Positions 43,344 to 52,896 of a stretch of 64,000 bases of DNA are shown piece by piece. The stretch spans positions 62,001 to 126,000 of the forward strand of contig JAFUEP010000001.1 of NCBI GenBank assembly GCA_017470345.1. Reading direction: 5' to 3'. The stretch comes from Prevotella sp. (GTDB taxonomy: Bacteria; Bacteroidota; Bacteroidia; Bacteroidales; Bacteroidaceae). The notes beneath the pieces were generated by a model that made no database searches, was not told the DNA's origin, and was given only the letters and a program-made list of their open reading frames with translations. Every line of letters begins with the position of its first letter. Position 1 is the stretch's first letter. The position numbers were made by a program, and so were the translations under genes.

Positions 43344-46217
43344 CTATTTAATCATGATTTTTCTTGTCTTGGAGCCCTGGCGGACGATGATGAGCCCACG
43401 CTGGGGACCGTTCAGGCGCTGACCTGAAAGTCCGTAGTAGCTGATGCGTCCGTCGCTTTCAGGGACTGAGAGGGGCGAGATGCCCTGGGTGTAATGCTCA
43501 AGGAACTCGGCGAGTGCCTGCTTAAGGTCACGAGTCAGGGACACAATGGCATCGTCGTCAGCCGGTGAACGATAGGTCAGTGCATCCTGTGCCTTAGCTA
43601 AAGCGTCTGCCAATTCAGCGGAAGCATCGGCCGGCAGTCTGAGCGAGCGCTCCTCAAACGACTGATAAACAGAGTTGACAGCCACGGAGAGATCAACGAA
43701 ATAGGCATCCCGGACTGACTCCGTCGTCGTGCGCATACGCGTGCCCGTCGTACTGACCACATACGATTCAAATGCTTCGACCTCAGTGCGGTCATCTGAA
43801 GGCAGGTAATAGACGGAGCCAATGAATTCGCCAAGCGTCAGCCATGTGGGCTCGATGGGCGTGGCGACCGTCGTTGCCACAAGCTGATTATCAAAGTAAT
43901 AGGCATTCGGCTCCGTGCCGATGGCTACGTTCTCGGCTGTTATCTCACGAAGGGCGTCATGGCCCGTCAGATAGATGATGGGCGTCATGGCGTCGAACGA
44001 CAGCGCATGGCCATAGCTGACAATGTTGCTCCCCCACTCCATCGGGGTCTTCACCTGCATTCCGTAAGGCACATCAGCTGCAAAGGGGACGACGGCTCCG
44101 AGCCATTTCCCTGCTTCGGCAGCAGTCAGCGTCAGCGAAGCGTGGCTGGCCGTGAAGGGCTTCGACGGCAGGAAGTCGGCACCCGTCTGAAGCTGGAGCT
44201 GAGCACATACGTCGCCAACGACCACATTAGCATAGTCGGCCCATTCCTTCTGCTCTGCAGAGGCATAGAACAAGGCGTTAGGATTCGACGTCCGTGGCTC
44301 GGCATTGAGTTCGGTCAGCCCCGAAATATCGTAAGAACAGACTTTGGCATCAGTAGTCAGCTGACGGAAGAGCGGATCATTCCATCGGCCTGTGACAACG
44401 GCATGGCGGCCCTCAGGGACCACCGCCAAGTCAGCCTCACGAACGGTGAAGTAGGTAATGCTGTCGGGCGTCTCAAAGGCAATCTGCGTTTGCTTGGAGG
44501 CTACGGCGGGATGATTCAGGTAGGCCCGATAGAGCGTGCCAGGCGAAAGGTTCTTGAATGCGAACTGAGCCTCGCGTGTCTGCCCTACGTCGAACGTCAT
44601 GTTGTTGACGATGATGTTGGTCAGACGTGTCCATTTCTGGCTCTGCTGCTCATACTTCTCGATGTAGCACTGGAATGCGGGCTGGCAATAGGTGCCCTCA
44701 GAACCGTTGGTCAGCTGGGCGGTGACGGTGGCTGTGGTGTTGTTGACGGTCAGGAAGTCCATGCCGTCGATGGTTGTCTTCTGCGTTCCTGCGTCGATGC
44801 TGAGCTGCTTCAGATGCAGGTCGGCTGCGGTGGGGACAACCTCCATGAGGCAAGAGTCGAGCACCCGCTTGTTCTTGTCGCACAGGAAGACGTAGACCTG
44901 ATTCTTGGTATTCGTAGTCATTGTGAAGTCGAGGTCAACGGTCTGGCCCACAGGGACATTCGTCCTGGTGTCGATGGCAACGGGCTGACCCGTCACTTTG
45001 TCAGACGTGCCGGCGTAGAGATAGACGCCCTGGAAGTCGAGTGTGCCGTTGTTGGTCACAGAAAGGCTGATCGTCGAGGGGGCCTTATGATAGATGGCAG
45101 TGGTCTTGAGCTCGCCTGTCATGTTCTGCACCAGAGGGGTGAAGTTGTAGACGAGGTCCTGGCTGGAGTTGAATCCGTTCATGCCCGTCGCATCGTCGAC
45201 GGTGTACCAGCCGTCGCCCTGTCCGCCCCAGCCGAAGTTGAAGTGGTAGAGACCCGTCGAAGCCTGATAGCCATCGAGCACCACGGAGTGGCCGCCGTTA
45301 TCGGGATGCACGCCCGAATAGAGCATCGGACGGCGCGACTGGAGGTTTTCGTAGATCAGCTCCTCCCACGTCTGCTGCGAACATTCCCACTTGCCTTTGT
45401 AGCTATAGTTCAGGCGGAACTGTCCCTTCAGCGCGTCAGCCATGTTCCAATGGCCTTCGCGAAAGTTATGGCCGCTGGTCGAGGGACCATAGGTAAGGCC
45501 TGCCGACGTGCCGAGGGCATACATCAGCGTGGCGACGGCCTTGTTCTGCTCAGCCGTTCCAAGACCGCTGAGCCGCATCTTGTCCCATTCAATGGGAGTA
45601 CCCTTGGGCAGCGACACGGTCACGGGAACGCCGTAGCCATAGGTCGGTGTGTTATACTGAAGTTCCGTAGGGTTGTCCTTGCGGAAGTAGTAGGCCACCT
45701 GCGAGCCAGCCGTGGCGACGCAGCCCGTCGCACAGCGTCCGCCGTTGTCCTGGACAGGAGCCATGTCGTTGTAGGGCGACGACTGGTGCCAGTGGGTCTT
45801 CACGAGGGCTGGCACGTCCGTCCAGCCTTGTTTATACGTGGCCAGAGCCCTTGCTCGCGGGCTACGCCGCAGGGCTGACGGCCTCTGTGGCTCCAGCTTG
45901 GCGATGTGCTCCGCCCATGCGCCAATCATCTGGCGCAGCGGTTCGACGTCGCGCAGGTCGGCTTCGAAATCGCCCTGCTCGGTATAGCCGATGATGGGAG
46001 CCGTGGCGTCGTCGCCTGAGGCGATGACATAGCCTCGTCCTCGCCCGCGCGTAAATATATAATAAGGTGCAAGGTCGACATCGTCAGCCGACTTGTCGTC
46101 AATCGTCACCAGTTGCTCAATGGCCTTGCGAGCCTCGCCGCGGGTGATAGGATTAGCCGCCATCGACGTGGAAAAAGCCACGAAGAGCATCGTCGTCAGT
46201 AAGGATTTCTTATTCAT
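43344..46217 (-). CDS. Secreted C10-family cysteine protease (streptopain/interpain-like)
   Basis: 957 residues. Signal peptide (about 20 aa), then a propeptide of about 140 residues with the Spi-like pattern [20 protein letters not shown]. The catalytic domain (about 145-360) has nucleophile Cys166 in [13 protein letters not shown], His310 in [10 protein letters not shown], and [13 protein letters not shown] after it. The long C-terminal region is beta-rich and of unknown fold, and ends in a short sorting-like segment ([20 protein letters not shown]) common at C-termini of exported Prevotella proteins. Compare interpain A of P. intermedia. Probably an extracellular protein-degrading enzyme. 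Confidence 0.9.
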   Translation of the reverse strand: MNKKSLLTTMLFVAFSTSMAANPITRGEARKAIEQLVTIDDKSADDVDLAPYYIFTRGRGRGYVIASGDDATAPIIGYTEQGDFEADLRDVEPLRQMIGAWAEHIAKLEPQRPSALRRSPRARALATYKQGWTDVPALVKTHWHQSSPYNDMAPVQDNGGRCATGCVATAGSQVAYYFRKDNPTELQYNTPTYGYGVPVTVSLPKGTPIEWDKMRLSGLGTAEQNKAVATLMYALGTSAGLTYGPSTSGHNFREGHWNMADALKGQFRLNYSYKGKWECSQQTWEELIYENLQSRRPMLYSGVHPDNGGHSVVLDGYQASTGLYHFNFGWGGQGDGWYTVDDATGMNGFNSSQDLVYNFTPLVQNMTGELKTTAIYHKAPSTISLSVTNNGTLDFQGVYLYAGTSDKVTGQPVAIDTRTNVPVGQTVDLDFTMTTNTKNQVYVFLCDKNKRVLDSCLMEVVPTAADLHLKQLSIDAGTQKTTIDGMDFLTVNNTTATVTAQLTNGSEGTYCQPAFQCYIEKYEQQSQKWTRLTNIIVNNMTFDVGQTREAQFAFKNLSPGTLYRAYLNHPAVASKQTQIAFETPDSITYFTVREADLAVVPEGRHAVVTGRWNDPLFRQLTTDAKVCSYDISGLTELNAEPRTSNPNALFYASAEQKEWADYANVVVGDVCAQLQLQTGADFLPSKPFTASHASLTLTAAEAGKWLGAVVPFAADVPYGMQVKTPMEWGSNIVSYGHALSFDAMTPIIYLTGHDALREITAENVAIGTEPNAYYFDNQLVATTVATPIEPTWLTLGEFIGSVYYLPSDDRTEVEAFESYVVSTTGTRMRTTTESVRDAYFVDLSVAVNSVYQSFEERSLRLPADASAELADALAKAQDALTYRSPADDDAIVSLTRDLKQALAEFLEHYTQGISPLSVPESDGRISYYGLSGQRLNGPQRGLIIVRQGSKTRKIMIK

Positions 46218-46245
46218 CAGTCAATAGTTTTAACCTTTCAGAGTG

Positions 46246-46253
46246 CAAAGGTA
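46246..46253 (-). promoter_or_regulatory. C10 protease -7 promoter box
   Basis: Reads TACCTTTG on the minus strand, 29 bases before the start. Confidence 0.6.
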
Positions 46254-46297
46254 CTAAAAAAAATCGTGAACTTATATGGTTTTCAAAAATATTTTCG

Positions 46298-46305
46298 TAA
46301 CTTTG
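46298..46305 (+). promoter_or_regulatory. GH105 gene -7 promoter box
   Basis: TAACTTTG, 28 bases before the ATG. Confidence 0.6.
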
Positions 46306-46333
46306 CGGTCGTAAAAACAAACATTAAAAACGA

Positions 46334-47464
46334 ATGATGAAACTGCGCTTAATCACTATCCTGAGTGCAATGACACTCAGTATCGCTGCTTTCGCCCAGG
46401 CGACAGCCGACGATGTGCTGGCCCTCACACGCAAGGCCAACGACTACTTCATGAACAAGTATGAAGACCCGACGGTGCCCACCAACGTCAAGAAGATACG
46501 TCCCTCGAGCCTCTGGACACGTGCCGTCTACTACGAGGGACTGATGGCTCTCAACGACATCGACCCGCAGGCACGATACATTGACTACACGGACCGTTGG
46601 GCCGACTTCCACAAGTGGACCCCTCGCAACGGCGTAAAGACTACGGATGCCGACGACCAGTGCTGCTCGCAGACCTACCTGATGCGCTATGCCCAGACGC
46701 GCGATGAGCGCATGCTGAAGCCCACACTGGAGAATCTCGACCTGCAGATGCAGACGAAGATTGGCTGGTGGACGTGGATCGACGCCATCCAGATGGCCAT
46801 GCCCGTCTATATGCAGGCCTACCAGCTGACAGGCGAAACGAAGTATCGCGACCACGGAATGAAGATGTATCGCTGGAGCCGCAATGAATGCGGCGGCGGA
46901 CTGTTCAACACGAAGGGCGACCTCCTGTGGTGGCGCGATGCCGACTTTGTGCCCCCCTACAAAGAGCCCGACGGCAAGGATTGCTACTGGAGCCGCGGCA
47001 ATGGATGGGTCTATGCTGCGCTGGTGCGCTGCATGAACCAGCTGTCGCCCAAGAAGGACAAGAAGGTCTATCGCGAGTTGCTCAAGGATTTCCGCCTCAT
47101 GACCAAAGGCATCGCCTCATGCCAGCGTGAGGACGGCTTCTGGAATCCGAGCCTCGTCTCTACCAACTACGCCATGCCTGAGACCAGCGGCACGGCCCTC
47201 TTCCTCTACGGACTCTGCTGGGGCATGAACAACGGCTACCTCAAGGCTGCCGACTATCGCCAGATGGCCGACCGCGCATGGCAGGCCCTCGTCACCGTCG
47301 TCCATCCAAACGGATTCCTCGGATGGATGCAAGGCACGGGCAAAGACCCGTCAGCCGGCCAGCCGCTCAGCTACGACCGCATCCCGGACTTCGAGGACTA
47401 CGGCACTGGATGCTTCCTGCTGGGTGCTACAGAGTACTATAAGTTGCTCTCAAAGATAAAATAA
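46334..47464 (+). CDS. Exported GH105 unsaturated rhamnogalacturonyl hydrolase
   Basis: Removes unsaturated galacturonate from pectin oligosaccharides after lyase cleavage. 376 residues with signal peptide (LITILSAMTLSIAAFAQ). (alpha/alpha)6-barrel family motifs: WTWIDAIQMAMP, the WWRDADFVPPYKEPDGKDCY segment, then WSRGNGWVYAAL, and LVSTNYAMPETSGTALFLYG. GH88 is closely related and cannot be excluded, but the YW-RGNGW pattern favours GH105. Complements the CE8 pectinesterase at 22.2 kb. Confidence 0.88.
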   Translation: MMKLRLITILSAMTLSIAAFAQATADDVLALTRKANDYFMNKYEDPTVPTNVKKIRPSSLWTRAVYYEGLMALNDIDPQARYIDYTDRWADFHKWTPRNGVKTTDADDQCCSQTYLMRYAQTRDERMLKPTLENLDLQMQTKIGWWTWIDAIQMAMPVYMQAYQLTGETKYRDHGMKMYRWSRNECGGGLFNTKGDLLWWRDADFVPPYKEPDGKDCYWSRGNGWVYAALVRCMNQLSPKKDKKVYRELLKDFRLMTKGIASCQREDGFWNPSLVSTNYAMPETSGTALFLYGLCWGMNNGYLKAADYRQMADRAWQALVTVVHPNGFLGWMQGTGKDPSAGQPLSYDRIPDFEDYGTGCFLLGATEYYKLLSKIK

Positions 47465-47509
47465 TATTAAAAAAGAGCGGAGAATCGGCAAAATGTAATC
47501 TTTATTTCG

Positions 47510-47517
47510 TATCTTTG
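47510..47517 (+). promoter_or_regulatory. DUF1573 gene -7 promoter box
   Basis: TATCTTTG, 23 bases upstream of the ATG. Confidence 0.6.
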
Positions 47518-47540
47518 CCCCAAATTCAACTTTTACGACA

Positions 47541-47948
47541 ATGAAGAAGATTCTACTCTTGACCTTTATGCTCATGGCAGGCATGAGCCTCGCTATGGCA
47601 CAGAAGCAGGCCGAAATCAAGTTCGACCGCGTCGTTCATAATTTCGGACACTTCTCTGAGAAGAGCCCCGTGGTGAGCACCGTCTTCACCTTCGAAAACA
47701 TCGGCGAGACCCCGCTGGTGATTAACCAGGCTGTCGCTTCGTGTGGCTGCACGGTGCCTGAATACACCAAAAGCCCCGTCCAGCCGGGCGAAAAGGGCGA
47801 AATCAAGGTGACCTACAACGGCACTGGCAAATTCCCTGGCCACTTCAAGAAGTCAATCACTATCCGCACCAATGGCGTCGTCGAGATGGTGCGCCTCTAC
47901 ATCGAGGGCGACATGGACGAGGCTACGGCTGAGGAGAAGAAAGAATAA
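47541..47948 (+). CDS. Exported DUF1573 protein
   Basis: 135 residues with signal peptide (LLLTFMLMAGMSLAMAQ). DUF1573 immunoglobulin-like beta-sandwich: VVHNFGHFSEKSPVVSTVFT, the SCGCTVPEY cysteine motif, PGEKGEIKVTYNGTGKFPGH. Common as a single-domain periplasmic protein in Bacteroidetes; function unproven. The 22-nt repeat array 3 starts 8 bases past its stop. Confidence 0.88.
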   Translation: MKKILLLTFMLMAGMSLAMAQKQAEIKFDRVVHNFGHFSEKSPVVSTVFTFENIGETPLVINQAVASCGCTVPEYTKSPVQPGEKGEIKVTYNGTGKFPGHFKKSITIRTNGVVEMVRLYIEGDMDEATAEEKKE

Positions 47949-47956
47949 GCCAAAAA

Positions 47957-48066
47957 AGAAACGGTACTTCAGCATCAGCAAAGCGGTACTTTGGCATGAA
48001 AGAAGCGGTACTTTACGAGGTGTAAAGTACCGCTTCTCTTGTGTCAAAGCACCGCTTTGTTTTTTC
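47957..48066. repeat. 22-nt-period repeat array 3 (five units) with strong hairpin
   Basis: Units start at 47957, 47979, 48001, 48023 and 48045. The first three have AAnCGGTACTT, the last two the reverse complement form (AAAGTACCGCTT, AAAGCACCGCTT). Units 3 and 4 form a 15-bp stem (48001-48037) with a 7-base loop. It separates convergent genes. Confidence 0.85.
48001..48037. terminator. Hairpin formed by array 3
   Basis: AGAAGCGGTACTTTA pairs perfectly with TAAAGTACCGCTTCT across CGAGGTG. It probably terminates transcription from DUF1573 and the GH25 gene, although no T run follows on the plus strand. Confidence 0.6.
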
Positions 48067-48071
48067 AGCCC

Positions 48072-48773
48072 CTATCGGCGGAAGCGAAGCTCGCGGAGCG
48101 TATGGCGACCCATCAGGCGGCTTTTGTCGACATGACCGCTGATTCCCATGATGCGGCCCTTCGACGTGTATTGCCACAGAGTGTAGTCGCGGCGGTCGTC
48201 GAGCACAGGCGGCTCGTCGGCATACATGGCCACCATGAGCTGATAGTCGTCGAGCAATCCCTTGAGGTGCTTGTTATAGAAATTGCGGAAGGTGTAGACG
48301 AGGGGTTTCTGATGATAGGTCTGCTCGAGCATCTGGAGGAATGAGGCGAGCGAGTCGCAGAAGGCCTGCTGAGAGAGTCCGCCAGTAGTCTCGACGTCGA
48401 GCATGGGAATGAGGTCCTGCTCGGCTGCCAGGCATTGTGTCTTGAAGTTCTTCAGCTGAAGGCTGAGAGGCGTCTTGGGGCGAAAGAAATGGTAGGTGCC
48501 CACCTTGAGACCGTGGCGATGAGCCAGGTCGATATTGCGCTCGTAGCGAGGATCAACATTGTCGCCACCCTCCGTTGCCTTCAGATAGACATAGGCCATA
48601 TTGGTGTTCTCGCCTATCGTCTGCCAGAACACCTCGCCCTGATAGTGGCTCAGGTCGATGCCATGGACATGGGCGCAAGAGTCTTCGCACGAGAGATAGG
48701 GATTCTGAAGCTGTGCATTGGCATTGATGGCCAACGAGGCTATGACGAGGAGCAGTATGCTAAGTTTTTTCAT
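48072..48773 (-). CDS. Exported GH25 lysozyme
   Basis: Muramidase of 233 residues with signal peptide (LLLVIASLAINANAQ). GH25 motifs: GIDLSHYQGEVFW (D40), KATEGGDNVD, YHFFRP, IPMLDVETTG (D126, catalytic E128), and WQYTSKGRIMGISGHVDKSR. A small globular enzyme with no extra binding domain. Divergent from the clostripain gene; each has its own promoter. Confidence 0.93.
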   Translation of the reverse strand: MKKLSILLLVIASLAINANAQLQNPYLSCEDSCAHVHGIDLSHYQGEVFWQTIGENTNMAYVYLKATEGGDNVDPRYERNIDLAHRHGLKVGTYHFFRPKTPLSLQLKNFKTQCLAAEQDLIPMLDVETTGGLSQQAFCDSLASFLQMLEQTYHQKPLVYTFRNFYNKHLKGLLDDYQLMVAMYADEPPVLDDRRDYTLWQYTSKGRIMGISGHVDKSRLMGRHTLRELRFRR

Positions 48774-48795
48774 GTCTGATTGATAATTTAAAGTG

Positions 48796-48803
48796 CAAAG
48801 TTA
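48796..48803 (-). promoter_or_regulatory. GH25 gene -7 promoter box
   Basis: Reads TAACTTTG on the minus strand, 23 bases before the ATG. Confidence 0.6.
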
Positions 48804-48825
48804 CTGAAATTTGCCCGAAAAAGCG

Positions 48826-48833
48826 TATCTTTG
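48826..48833 (+). promoter_or_regulatory. Clostripain gene -7 promoter box
   Basis: TATCTTTG, 16 bases upstream of the ATG at 48850. A longer frame starting at 48811 would begin upstream of this box. Confidence 0.65.
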
Positions 48834-48849
48834 CAGAAAATTTAAGAAG

Positions 48850-50055
48850 ATGAAACATTTGTTGTTATTCTTATGCACGGCAATATGCCTTACAGCCTGC
48901 AGACACTCTGAAGAAGAGGAATCAGGACCGGCCCAGCGGACGGTTATCGTCTACGTAGCGGCAGAGAACAATCTCTCGTCCTACACGTACTCCGACCTTA
49001 ACGAAATGACAAGGGGAAGCGCCCTGCTGAACAAGCAGCAGAAGCTCGTGGCCTTCATCGACGATGCCGAGACGGCGCATCCTTATATCGTTGAGATGAA
49101 GGAGGGACGGCGCGACACGGTGCTGACCTACGACGAAGACTTCTATTCTTCCGACCCTGAGCGTTTCCGCGAGGTGATCGCCACGATTGAGGAGCGATTC
49201 CCTGCTGAGAGCTACGGCCTTGTCCTGTGGGGCCACGCCAAAGGCTGGATTGTAGAGGACTCTATAGCTCAGTCGCGAGCCCTAAAGGCTTATGGTGTCG
49301 ACACGGGCAGCAACCTGGCCGTCGAACATTCGTTTAAAAGCCGATGGATGAACATCACGCAGATGGCACGAGCTTTGGAGACACTGCCCCACCTGCGATT
49401 CATCTTTGCCGACTGCTGTTGCATGATGTGTGCCGAAGTGGCCTACGAGCTTCGCAACACGGCTGACTATTTGATCGGATCGCCCGCTGAGATTCCTGGC
49501 AGCGGTGCCCCCTACGAGAAGATTCTCCCCATGCTATACAGTACGGCCGACGATTTCTATCGCCAGATCATCGACACCTACTATGATTATTATCTCGACG
49601 CCCAGTACACTGGGTGCAGCCTGCCGCTGAGCGTCGTCGACATGAGTCAGATGGAGGAACTGGCTGCCGCTACGAGGATTGTGCTTCGCGAGCCGTCCGA
49701 CTACGTGACGGACCAAATAGCCTATTACTATCGCAACAAGAGCGACCTGCCCCTGATGTTCGACATGTGCAGCATCATGGAACGCAATCTTGACGATAAT
49801 AACTACAGAGAATGGAAAACGGCACTTGACAAGGCCGTGCCTTACAGGCGTTTCTCGCAGAAATGGATTACCGACATGGATAATTTCGACGTCTATAAGG
49901 GATTCTCCACCTCAGTCTTCACAGAGGACAACTACGGCGGACTGAGCATGTTCGTGCCCAAGCCGGAGTATAACTTCTCGCCGTTCTTCGACTTCAACAA
50001 CGACATCCGCAAGTTTGGATGGTACTACGCCGTCGATTGGGGTCGTTTCTTTTAA
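48850..50055 (+). CDS. Clostripain-family (C11) cysteine protease lipoprotein
   Basis: 401 residues from the ATG at 48850. Lipoprotein signal with lipobox LTAC (Cys17). C11 catalytic dyad: His129 in VLWGHAKGW and Cys189 in FADCC; the following ELRNTADYLIGSPAEIPGSG is also typical. Clostripain-type proteases cleave after Arg/Lys and are often self-activated; here the C-terminal region is short. Monocistronic. Confidence 0.9.
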   Translation: MKHLLLFLCTAICLTACRHSEEEESGPAQRTVIVYVAAENNLSSYTYSDLNEMTRGSALLNKQQKLVAFIDDAETAHPYIVEMKEGRRDTVLTYDEDFYSSDPERFREVIATIEERFPAESYGLVLWGHAKGWIVEDSIAQSRALKAYGVDTGSNLAVEHSFKSRWMNITQMARALETLPHLRFIFADCCCMMCAEVAYELRNTADYLIGSPAEIPGSGAPYEKILPMLYSTADDFYRQIIDTYYDYYLDAQYTGCSLPLSVVDMSQMEELAAATRIVLREPSDYVTDQIAYYYRNKSDLPLMFDMCSIMERNLDDNNYREWKTALDKAVPYRRFSQKWITDMDNFDVYKGFSTSVFTEDNYGGLSMFVPKPEYNFSPFFDFNNDIRKFGWYYAVDWGRFF

Positions 50056-50093
50056 AGGACAGAAAAACTAGGAACGGGAAGTTGAAATATCTT

Positions 50094-51410
50094 TTATTGT
50101 CTTTCACTCACGACAACCTTGATCTTTGAGATGCGGTGGCCGTCGAGTTCTTGAATCTCGAAGCGGAAGTTCTGATATTCAATGCGTTCGTGAAGCTGGG
50201 GGAAGTCGCCCTTTAGCTCAAGGAGCAGTCCTGCCAGCGTGTCGGCATCGCCTTCTACGTCCTCAAAGACGTCGTCGTCGAGATGCAGTATCTTGTAGAA
50301 ATCGCTCAGCAGCGTCTTGCCTTCGAAGACGTAGGTGTTAGCATTGATACGCACATAGGTACGCTCTTCCTCGTCGTATTCATCATTGATCTCACCAACG
50401 ATCTCCTCGAGGATATCCTCAAGAGTGATCAGACCGCTGGTGCCTCCGAACTCATCCACGACAATGGCGATGTGCACCTTGTTCTCCTGAAAGTCGCGGA
50501 GCAGGTCGTCAATCTTCTTCGTCTCTGGCACGAAGTATGGGGGACGGATGAGCGATTGCCAGCGGAACGTGGCCGGCTTGCCCAGATGCGGCAGGAGGTC
50601 CTTGATGTAGAGGATTCCACGCACATTGTCGATACTGCCTTGATAGACGGGTATGCGTGAGTAGTTGTTCTCAACAATACACTGAATCACTTCCTGGAAC
50701 GTCGAACGGAAGTCGAGGTCGACGATGTCCTGGCGGCTGGTCATCACCTCCTTGGCCGTCTCGTCGCCAAAGCGTACGATGCCTTCCAGCATGTTCTTCT
50801 CCTCTTTAATGTCTTCTTTATCAGTCAATTCGAGGGCTTGTTCCAGGTCGTCAACGCTCAGGATGTGGTTTTCGTGGGAAACGACCTTCTCTGCCAGCAT
50901 GCCGGAACGGATGAGAATGCTCTCAAGCGGATAGAAAAGACGGCGGAGAAAGACAATGGCCGGCGCGAACATGCGGCACACTTTGAGCGCATGCTGGCCG
51001 CAATAGACCTTCGGCATAATCTCGCCAAAGAGCAGCAAAAGGAATGTCAGCAAGACGGTTATGATGACGAACTCAAGCCATTGAGCCCGCCCGAAACTGA
51101 CGACATGGGCGAAGAAGTAATTACACAACATGATGATGGTCACGTTGACCAAGTTGTTTGTAATCAGAATCGTTGCCAGCGTGCGCTCGGAATCCTCACG
51201 GAGACGGGCTATCATGCGGTCGACGGGGTTCTTCTCATCATCAAGTTTGCTAAGGTCAGTGGGGGAAAGCGAGAAAAAAGCAATCTCGGAGCCCGATGCG
51301 AAGCCTGAAACAAACAGCAACAGGCAGGCAAGGACACCCGAGACAATGGCTCCGACAGAGGGAGCCATAAAGTGAACCTCATTTAATATTTGTTGAAAAT
51401 AGTCGTCCAT
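50094..51410 (-). CDS. gldE: Gliding-motility-associated protein GldE (CNNM/CBS/CorC-HlyC)
   Basis: 438 residues. N-terminal CNNM/DUF21 domain with transmembrane helices (VSGVLACLLLFVSGFASGSE; LEFVIITVLLTFLLLLFGEI), two CBS domains (about 210-330), and a C-terminal CorC_HlyC domain (EDILEEIVGEINDEYDEEE). The ssb gene directly upstream (0 gap) is the arrangement I recall for gldE in Bacteroidetes. Family members relate to Mg/Co transport and, in flavobacteria, to gliding; the actual role in Prevotella is unproven. Confidence 0.86.
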   Translation of the reverse strand: MDDYFQQILNEVHFMAPSVGAIVSGVLACLLLFVSGFASGSEIAFFSLSPTDLSKLDDEKNPVDRMIARLREDSERTLATILITNNLVNVTIIMLCNYFFAHVVSFGRAQWLEFVIITVLLTFLLLLFGEIMPKVYCGQHALKVCRMFAPAIVFLRRLFYPLESILIRSGMLAEKVVSHENHILSVDDLEQALELTDKEDIKEEKNMLEGIVRFGDETAKEVMTSRQDIVDLDFRSTFQEVIQCIVENNYSRIPVYQGSIDNVRGILYIKDLLPHLGKPATFRWQSLIRPPYFVPETKKIDDLLRDFQENKVHIAIVVDEFGGTSGLITLEDILEEIVGEINDEYDEEERTYVRINANTYVFEGKTLLSDFYKILHLDDDVFEDVEGDADTLAGLLLELKGDFPQLHERIEYQNFRFEIQELDGHRISKIKVVVSERQ

Positions 51411-51770
51411 TTATTCATGATTTGTGTCGGAACTTGAGGCTGATTTTGGAGTGAGCAGTTCCATGTTGTCAGCCCAAATCTCAGTGGCATATTGCCGTTG
51501 CCCCTGTTTATTGTCGTAAGTGGTGTAGCGAATACGACCCTCAATGTACAGCTTGTCGCCCTTATGCACATAGCGCTCCGTGATTTCGGCCAGTTTGCGC
51601 CATAGCAGAACTGTGTGCCAATCAGTCCGATCAGGCACCTGAGTACCATTCTGGAGTGTATACCCGCGCTCTGTCGTTGCCAGCCGGATTCGGGCTACGG
51701 CTACTCCCTGATCAACGTAGCGCACCTCAGGCTCTGCGCCGACGTTTCCAATCAGCATAACCTTATTCAT
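51411..51770 (-). CDS. ssb: Single-stranded DNA-binding protein
   Basis: 119 residues: a single OB-fold (MNKVMLIGNVGAEPEVRYVD, LATTERGYT, DWHTVLLWRKLAEITERYVH, YIEGRIRYTTYD). The C-terminal tail is short (TPKSASSSDTNHE) and lacks the acidic DDxPF tip that binds partner proteins in most bacterial SSBs. Adjacent to gldE with no gap and overlapping the upstream gene by 4 bases, so all three are co-translated. Possibly a secondary SSB. Confidence 0.92.
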   Translation of the reverse strand: MNKVMLIGNVGAEPEVRYVDQGVAVARIRLATTERGYTLQNGTQVPDRTDWHTVLLWRKLAEITERYVHKGDKLYIEGRIRYTTYDNKQGQRQYATEIWADNMELLTPKSASSSDTNHE

Positions 51771-52324
51771 GATTCTTTTGCTAAGCCTAAGAAATGGAAA
51801 CGGAAATTCTTGCCTTTAGCGGAGGGGAACTGGCTGCGTTCATCGACGCGCTGACGAAGATGGTCGACGATGCGATTATAGCAATCAAGGCCAGAAACGG
51901 CTTTCACCTGAGCCACAAAATGTGTGTCACGATACTGGAACTTGCCCGTTCCAGGCACCATCAGCACACGTTTGAAGTCTATGGCGCCTTCATACCAGCC
52001 GGGGCGTTCCTCATTCAGTTTCATGACGGCAGGCGACGCAGCACGATCTTTTATCGAGGTGCCGTCATTGTTTCCAGACCGAAGGGCTTTCTTATCCTTA
52101 AAGTCCTGCATCGTGGCGGCTTCAGTCTTGATGATAATAAAATATACGCGGGGACGTATCTTATAGCGCTTGGGATAGTAGACATCGCTGGCTACATAGT
52201 CGCGTATATCGCTTTCAAGCACCGGGTTCATTCCAATTTCATCGATGCTACTCAGAAAATCAATAGCATCATCAACGCTATGCACAAGCGTCTCACGGTC
52301 GAAATATCTTAAATATAAATTCAT
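51767..52324 (-). CDS. Conserved protein of unknown function
   Basis: 185 residues from the ATG at 52324. The longer frame to 52414 reads through a tRNA gene and is rejected. Beginning MNLYLRYFDRETLVHSVDDA, with an N-terminal helical region and basic middle (DVYYPKRYKIRPRVYFIIIK), then KRVLMVPGTGKFQYRDTHFV and a basic C-terminus. No motif identified. The tRNA cluster lies 32 bases upstream with no TAnnTTTG box in between, so the gene may be transcribed with the tRNAs; it overlaps ssb by 4 bases. Confidence 0.72.
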   Translation of the reverse strand: MNLYLRYFDRETLVHSVDDAIDFLSSIDEIGMNPVLESDIRDYVASDVYYPKRYKIRPRVYFIIIKTEAATMQDFKDKKALRSGNNDGTSIKDRAASPAVMKLNEERPGWYEGAIDFKRVLMVPGTGKFQYRDTHFVAQVKAVSGLDCYNRIVDHLRQRVDERSQFPSAKGKNFRFHFLGLAKES

Positions 52325-52356
52325 TTGAATTGATGTTTTCCTAAAAATAAAAAAAG

Positions 52357-52429
<73 letters not shown>

Positions 52430-52464
52430 ATTCTTTCAATAAACAGGGGGTTCTCCCAAAATGG

Positions 52465-52548
52465 TGAAGAGGAGGAGACTCGAACTCCCACGTCGCAATT
52501 GACACTACCCCCTCAAAGTAGCGCGTCTACCAATTCCGCCACCTCTCC
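52465..52548 (-). tRNA. tRNA-Leu (GAG)
   Basis: 84 nt with a long variable arm. Acceptor GGAGAGG/CCTCTTC, anticodon stem CTACT/GGTAG with loop TTGAGGG (GAG). T-arm TTCGAGT. The 3' CCA is encoded. Confidence 0.93.
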
Positions 52549-52582
52549 AACATATTCTTATTCACTACGTGAAAAAAAAGAG

Positions 52583-52664
52583 TGCCCAGAACAGGACTCG
52601 AACCTGCACGCCTCTCGGCACACGCACCTGAAACGTGCGCGTCTACCAATTCCGCCACCTGGGC
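52583..52664 (-). tRNA. tRNA-Leu (CAG)
   Basis: 82 nt with long variable arm. Acceptor GCCCAGG/TCTGGGC, anticodon stem CACGT/GCGTG with loop TTCAGGT (CAG). No encoded CCA. Confidence 0.93.
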
Positions 52665-52719
52665 ATTTTCAACCTCGAAAGCCTTTCTTCCGTTGTTGCT
52701 CTTTTTGTTCAACGTGTGG

Positions 52720-52792
<73 letters not shown>

Positions 52793-52834
52793 TTATCTTA
52801 CCTCTTGCGAGGGCATCTCTCTCGATTGCGGATG

Positions 52835-52842
52835 CAAAGGTA
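52835..52842 (-). promoter_or_regulatory. tRNA operon -7 promoter box
   Basis: Reads TACCTTTG on the minus strand, 43 bases before the first tRNA. Confidence 0.6.
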
Positions 52843-52896
52843 CGACTTTTTTCTGAACCACCAAAACTTTTCGTCGTTTTTTTTCAAAAAAAAATG

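Noticed and set aside
43959..45878. Long open frame (639 codons) opposite the C10 protease gene
   Set aside because: It is antisense to a protein with clear catalytic motifs and lacks recognisable similarity; long antisense frames are expected in GC-rich coding DNA.
47957..48066. CRISPR array
   Set aside because: Repeats are only about 15 nt with 7-nt spacers, they invert within the array, and no cas gene is present.
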